DNA of 8,638 nt from Moraxella equi (GTDB lineage: Bacteria > Pseudomonadota > Gammaproteobacteria > Pseudomonadales > Moraxellaceae): NCBI RefSeq assembly GCF_002027555.1, contig NZ_MXAP01000147.1:1-8638 (forward strand), read 5' to 3'. Shown in pieces: positions 5,465 through 8,638 of this stretch (position 1 is its first letter; each line of letters begins with the position of its first letter). A program made the position numbers and the translations under genes. A model generated the notes under the pieces. The model did not search any database and was not told where the DNA came from. It saw only the letters and a program-made list of their open reading frames with translations.

Positions 5465-7336
5465 ATGTCCCTACTTCAAATCAGCGAACCCAACCAATCC
5501 GCCAAACCCCACGAGCACCGCTATGCCTTGGGCATAGACTTAGGGACGACTCATTCTTTGGTGGGCGTGGTACGCTCAAGACGGGCGGACGTGTTGCCCT
5601 TTGGCGACAGCCCCCTATTACCGAGCGTGGTCTATTATGGCGACAAGGCGGACGTCCCCATTGTGGGTAAGCACGCCTTGACTTATAATGACCCCAAAAA
5701 CACCATTATTTCTGCCAAACGCTTTATGGGGCGTTCGCTTGCCGATATTAAATTTAGCCACCCTTACGAGCTGGTTGGGGGCGACAACGCCATGCCAGCG
5801 TTCGTTACTGCACAAGGCGACAAATCGCCCGTTGAAACGTCTGCCCATATCCTAGCCAAGCTCTACAACCACGCCAAGGCAAGCCTACCGCCTGACAGCA
5901 TACAAGGGGTGGTGATTACCGTGCCTGCCTATTTTGACGAAGCCCAACGCCAAGCCACCAAAGACGCAGGGGCGAGCATTGGACTCAATGTCTTACGCCT
6001 TTTAAATGAGCCAACCGCCGCTGCCATTGCCTATGGACTTGACAAATCCGCCAAAACAGGCACTTATCTGATTTATGACCTAGGCGGGGGGACGTTTGAT
6101 GTGTCGGTGCTATCCCTAAAAGACGGAGTGTTTGAAGTCTTGGCCACAGGCGGAAATTCGGCTTTGGGCGGAGATGACATTGACCGCTTGATTGCCAACT
6201 TTTTTATCAAATCGGCAGGACATGACCCCAAAGGCGTGGACAACGCCCAAAAAAGCACCCTTGCCAACCTTGCCAAAAGCTACAAACAAAAACTCTCACA
6301 GCGTCAAGCGGTGTCGGTAGATATTGAGATTAACGGTGTGCCATTTAGCACCCTACTAAACCAAGACACACTCGCCCAAATCTGTGAACCTGTGATTCGC
6401 CGTAGCTTACAGCTTTGTGAGCAGGTGTTGGCGGACGCTCGCCTTGACAAGCATGAGCTGGTTGATGTGGTGCTGGTGGGCGGTTCTACTCGTATGCCAA
6501 TCGTGCAAAATGCAGTGCAGGCGTCTTTTGATAAAGAACCGTTATGCTCTATCAATCCCGATGAAGTCGTGGCACTTGGGGCGACAAGGCTTGCTCATCA
6601 GCTCATCAACAAGCAAGATGACAATCTGCTTCTGCTTGATGTTACGCCCCTATCGCTTGGGCTTGAAACCATGGGCGGACTGACCGAAGTCATCATTCCA
6701 CGCAACACCCCCATTCCTGTGGCACGCAGACAGACCTTTACCACGCACACGGACGCTCAGACGGGCATGGTGATTCATGTGGTGCAAGGCGAGCGTGAGA
6801 CCGTGGCGGATTGTCGTACTTTGGCGAATTTTACGCTGACGGGCATTCCACCGATGAAAGCAGGGCTTGCCCGTGTGGAAGTTACCTTTGCCATTGATGC
6901 CAACGGTCAGCTTACCGTATCGGCAATGGAGACAACCACCAAAGTCGCCAGTAAAATTGATGTCGTGCCAAGCTATGGGCTGACCGAAGAGCAACAAGAA
7001 GAGCTGTTAAAAGCAGGCTTTATCCACGCCAAAGCCGATAAAGAAAAGCGTATGCTTATCGAAGCCAAAGTAGAAGCCGAGCGTGAGATTTTGGCATTGC
7101 AATCGGCATTGGGTGAATTTGGCGAGCTTTTAAGCGATGACGACAAAACCAAATTAAACGAAAAAATAACCGCCGTAAAATCCGCCATTGACACCGCCCA
7201 AACTGTCGATGATAAAGCAATGCTGGATAAGGCGGTGAGCGAATTAAAACCGTTGTCGGATAATTTTGCGTCCGTCATCATGAACCAAAATGTCAAACAG
7301 GCACTTGCTGGCACTAAGGCAAGCGATTGGCAATAA
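5465..7336 (+). CDS. hscA: Fe-S assembly Hsp70 chaperone HscA
   Basis: HscA is a specialised Hsp70 that binds the LPPVK motif of IscU and uses ATP hydrolysis to promote cluster transfer. The 623-residue product has a complete nucleotide-binding domain (about 20-385): phosphate 1 motif GIDLGTTHS (23-31), ITVPAYFDEAQR (151-162), connect motif NEPTAAA (181-187), phosphate 2 motif DLGGGTFDVS (205-214) and adenosine motif LVGGSTRMP (337-345). The interdomain linker LLLLDVTPLSLG (388-399) leads into the beta-sandwich substrate domain (about 395-505) and a charged helical lid. E. coli HscA has 616 residues, so the gene is intact. The N-terminus MSLLQISEP is characteristic of HscA and fixes the start, although no clear ribosome-binding site is visible in the 57-base A/T-rich gap after hscB. 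Confidence 0.98.
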   Translation: MSLLQISEPNQSAKPHEHRYALGIDLGTTHSLVGVVRSRRADVLPFGDSPLLPSVVYYGDKADVPIVGKHALTYNDPKNTIISAKRFMGRSLADIKFSHPYELVGGDNAMPAFVTAQGDKSPVETSAHILAKLYNHAKASLPPDSIQGVVITVPAYFDEAQRQATKDAGASIGLNVLRLLNEPTAAAIAYGLDKSAKTGTYLIYDLGGGTFDVSVLSLKDGVFEVLATGGNSALGGDDIDRLIANFFIKSAGHDPKGVDNAQKSTLANLAKSYKQKLSQRQAVSVDIEINGVPFSTLLNQDTLAQICEPVIRRSLQLCEQVLADARLDKHELVDVVLVGGSTRMPIVQNAVQASFDKEPLCSINPDEVVALGATRLAHQLINKQDDNLLLLDVTPLSLGLETMGGLTEVIIPRNTPIPVARRQTFTTHTDAQTGMVIHVVQGERETVADCRTLANFTLTGIPPMKAGLARVEVTFAIDANGQLTVSAMETTTKVASKIDVVPSYGLTEEQQEELLKAGFIHAKADKEKRMLIEAKVEAEREILALQSALGEFGELLSDDDKTKLNEKITAVKSAIDTAQTVDDKAMLDKAVSELKPLSDNFASVIMNQNVKQALAGTKASDWQ

Positions 7337-7391
7337 TTGCCGAGCCTACTAATTACAACCTATTGATTTTAAATAATTAAGTAAAACTATT

Positions 7392-7733
7392 ATGGTAACT
7401 GTAACCGTACTTCCCCACCACGAAATCTGTCCAGAAGGGGCAACCGTTGAGCTAAACAAAGGCGAAAACCTGCTTGAAGGCTTGCACGAACACGGCATTA
7501 ACATTGAACACGCTTGCGACTGCTCAAAGGCGTGTACCACGTGCCATGTGGTTGTCCGTGAAGGTTTTGATAGCCTAGAAGAAATGGACGACATAGAAGC
7601 TGACTTGCTTGACCGTGCGTGGGGGCTAGAACCCAACTCTCGCCTATCGTGCCAATGTGTGGTCGCTGACGAAAACCTAACCGTCTATATCCCTAAACAT
7701 ACCTTAAATCATGCAAAGGAAGGGCATCATTGA
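7392..7733 (+). CDS. fdx: Isc [2Fe-2S] ferredoxin Fdx
   Basis: Fdx is the adrenodoxin-type ferredoxin that donates electrons for cluster assembly on IscU. The 113-residue product has ligands Cys42, Cys48, Cys51 and Cys87, in the spacing C-x5-C-x2-C-x35-C that defines the family. ACTTCHVVVREGFDSL (47-62) is the diagnostic stretch. Two extra cysteines (Cys44 and Cys89) lie next to ligands. The acidic helix EEMDDIEADLLD is the expected docking surface. The C-terminus ends in a His-containing tail (HTLNHAKEGHH). The start is preceded only by weakly purine-rich sequence, 55 bases after hscA. It is the last recognised gene of the operon; no iscX follows within the window. Confidence 0.97.
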   Translation: MVTVTVLPHHEICPEGATVELNKGENLLEGLHEHGINIEHACDCSKACTTCHVVVREGFDSLEEMDDIEADLLDRAWGLEPNSRLSCQCVVADENLTVYIPKHTLNHAKEGHH

Positions 7734-7772
7734 TTGGGTTTACAAATAATAACCGCTTTTATACTGAACCAA

Positions 7773-7780
7773 CCCCCCCC
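7773..7780 (+). repeat. Run of eight C between fdx and the IS element
   Basis: Eight consecutive C lie 40 bases after the fdx stop and about 50 bases before the presumed IS end. It is the second eight-base G/C homopolymer in the window. No nearby start codon would make it an obvious expression switch on either strand. Confidence 0.6.
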
Positions 7781-7835
7781 TTTAGACAACAGATTGAAGG
7801 TTAAGTTGTTGCAAGTGGCTGTATTAACCCTGATT

Positions 7836-7880
7836 GGACTAAGTCCTGTATCGTTCTTTGAACCTTACAGGACTTAGTCC
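7836..7880 (+). terminator. 15-base inverted repeat at the IS end, possible isc terminator
   Basis: GGACTAAGTCCTGTA (7836-7850) is perfectly complementary to TACAGGACTTAGTCC (7866-7880) around a 15-base loop. On the plus strand the second arm is followed by TTTTAGTTT, so transcripts from fdx would meet a long stem followed by a short T tract. Each arm is itself nearly palindromic (GGACT-A-AGTCC). The transposase stop codon lies inside the outer arm. A terminator role is an inference; the dyad may instead be part of the IS terminal repeat. Confidence 0.5.
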
Positions 7881-8638
7881 TTTTAGTTTGGTCTTTATTC
7901 TATCATAATTGTAATAATGAATGTACTCATCAATGGTGGTTTTAAGTTCATTGATTGAAGCAAACTTGGTTTGTTCATAAAAGATTTCCTGTTTTAATGT
8001 GCCTTCGAGTCTCTCTATCACTGCATTATCAAGGCAGTTGCCTTTTCTTGACATGCTTTGAATGATGTTTTGTTCTGTTAGGGTTTGTTGGTAATGAAAC
8101 ATCTGATAACGCCAACCTCTGTCTGAATGGATAATAGGCTTGTCATTTGGTAGCTTGTTTGCTTGGTTTTCTTGATTATCTTTACTTAATCTGAGTAAGG
8201 CATCATCAAGCATTTCTTTAACTAAGTCATAAGTAGGATGCTCTTTGATGGTATAACTCACAATTTCCCCATTAAACAAGTCTATGATGGGCGATAAATA
8301 GAGTTTTTGGTAAGTTTTGCCATCACCCCCATTTGATACAACCTCAACCTTAAACTCTGTAATGTCCGTTACCCACTTTTGATTGAGTCTTGTGGCTTAA
8401 AAGCCTCTTTGTAGGACATTCTCTTTAATTTTATCTTGGTGTTCACCTTGATAGGATGAATAGGGTTTATGTCTTTGTTGTCTGATGTTGGCTTTTAAGC
8501 CCATTGCTTGCATTAAGCGTTGTCCCTTTTTATGGTTGATGATAATGCCCTGACCAGTAAGTGTTTGATTAAGCTCTGCACAAATCCTAAGATACCCATA
8601 TCTGCCTTTATGCTTATGGTATACCAACCGAACTTAAA
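7839..8638 (-). pseudogene. IS3-family OrfB transposase broken by in-frame stops
   Basis: Read on the minus strand, a single frame runs from the window edge to TAG at 7841-7839 and encodes an IS3-family integrase-type transposase. In order it shows the HTH_21-like HKHKGRYGYLRICAEL, INHKKGQRLMQAMGLKA, NQKWVTDITEFKV with the first catalytic Asp, and KLYLSPIIDLFNGEIVSY. IIHSDRGWRYQ follows with the second Asp, then NAVIERLEGTLKQE with the catalytic Glu exactly 35 residues after that Asp, and a final KTKLKGLSPVRFKERY. The frame is interrupted by TAA at 8399-8397, between VLQRGF and ATRLNQKW, with no shift of frame. A second in-frame TAA stands at 8636-8634. The first lies just before the catalytic core, so no fragment alone is likely to transpose. 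A sequencing error is possible for one stop but less so for two. Confidence 0.85.

Larger units (their letters stand above)
7831..8638 (-). mobile_element. IS3-family insertion sequence, one end, truncated by window
   Basis: A minus-strand transposase of the IS3 family (OrfB, DDE type) fills this region and runs off the window. The presumed element end is TGATTGGACTAAGTCC (7831-7846), which starts with TG as IS3-family ends do, 8 bases beyond the transposase stop codon. The other end and any target duplication lie outside the window, so the exact boundary is inferred. The element is A/T-richer than the isc genes and points against them. Confidence 0.7.

Noticed and set aside
6650..6997. Long minus-strand frames opposite hscA (also 6973-7314 and 5618-5848)
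   Set aside because: They are antisense shadows of hscA, with Ser/Cys/His-rich compositions typical of such frames and no recognisable domain.
7839..8279. Independent small gene starting MFNGEIVSY on the minus strand
   Set aside because: The same frame continues upstream through NQKWVTDITEF, with the first catalytic Asp, until the in-frame TAA. It is therefore the lower part of a broken transposase, not a gene with its own start.
1..8638. CRISPR array, tRNA, rRNA or toxin-antitoxin pair
   Set aside because: No regularly spaced repeats, no cloverleaf or rRNA-like sequence, and no small-gene pair of that type were seen on either strand.

Overview
The window looks like chromosomal DNA of a gammaproteobacterium of the Moraxellaceae, most likely Moraxella or a close relative. 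This rests on the moderate-to-low GC content, the isc gene order (iscR-iscS-iscU-iscA-hscB-hscA-fdx) and the sequence character of HU and the Isc proteins. The genus is an inference and was not checked against a database.

Layout. Bases 1-130 hold the end of an untranslated region with a hairpin terminator. Bases 131-439 (minus strand) encode an HU-type nucleoid protein. Bases 440-788 are a divergent regulatory gap. Bases 789-1481 (plus) encode a protein of unknown function that I read as a UbiJ/SCP2-like domain followed by a coiled coil and a C-terminal membrane anchor. Bases 1482-1848 contain its terminator, a possible decayed minus-strand coding remnant, and the iscR promoter with an IscR-box-like sequence and a leader hairpin. 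Bases 1849-7733 are the complete housekeeping iron-sulfur (Isc) assembly operon. Bases 7831-8638 are one end of an IS3-family insertion sequence, oriented against the operon, whose transposase frame is broken by in-frame stops.

How the genes work together. IscS takes sulfur from cysteine and passes it to the scaffold IscU, which builds the cluster with electrons from the Fdx ferredoxin. The HscA/HscB chaperone pair recognises the LPPVK motif of IscU and promotes cluster release. IscA is an A-type carrier. IscR, which carries the usual Cys3His cluster ligands, senses cluster status and represses the operon. All key catalytic and ligand residues are visible in these proteins.

The main departure from a textbook isc operon is a RidA/YjgF-family gene between iscU and iscA (4114-4503). 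It is much more AT-rich than its neighbours (about 35% GC against about 49% in adjacent iscU, counted by hand). It is bounded by two copies of TAATTTTTTT, and its start codon is preceded by a run of eight G. I infer an acquired gene that was spliced into the isc transcript, with a possible length-variable G-tract in its ribosome-binding region. RidA proteins detoxify 2-aminoacrylate, which attacks PLP enzymes, so a link to the PLP enzyme IscS is plausible but unproven. No iscX is seen after fdx; the IS element follows about 100 bases later.
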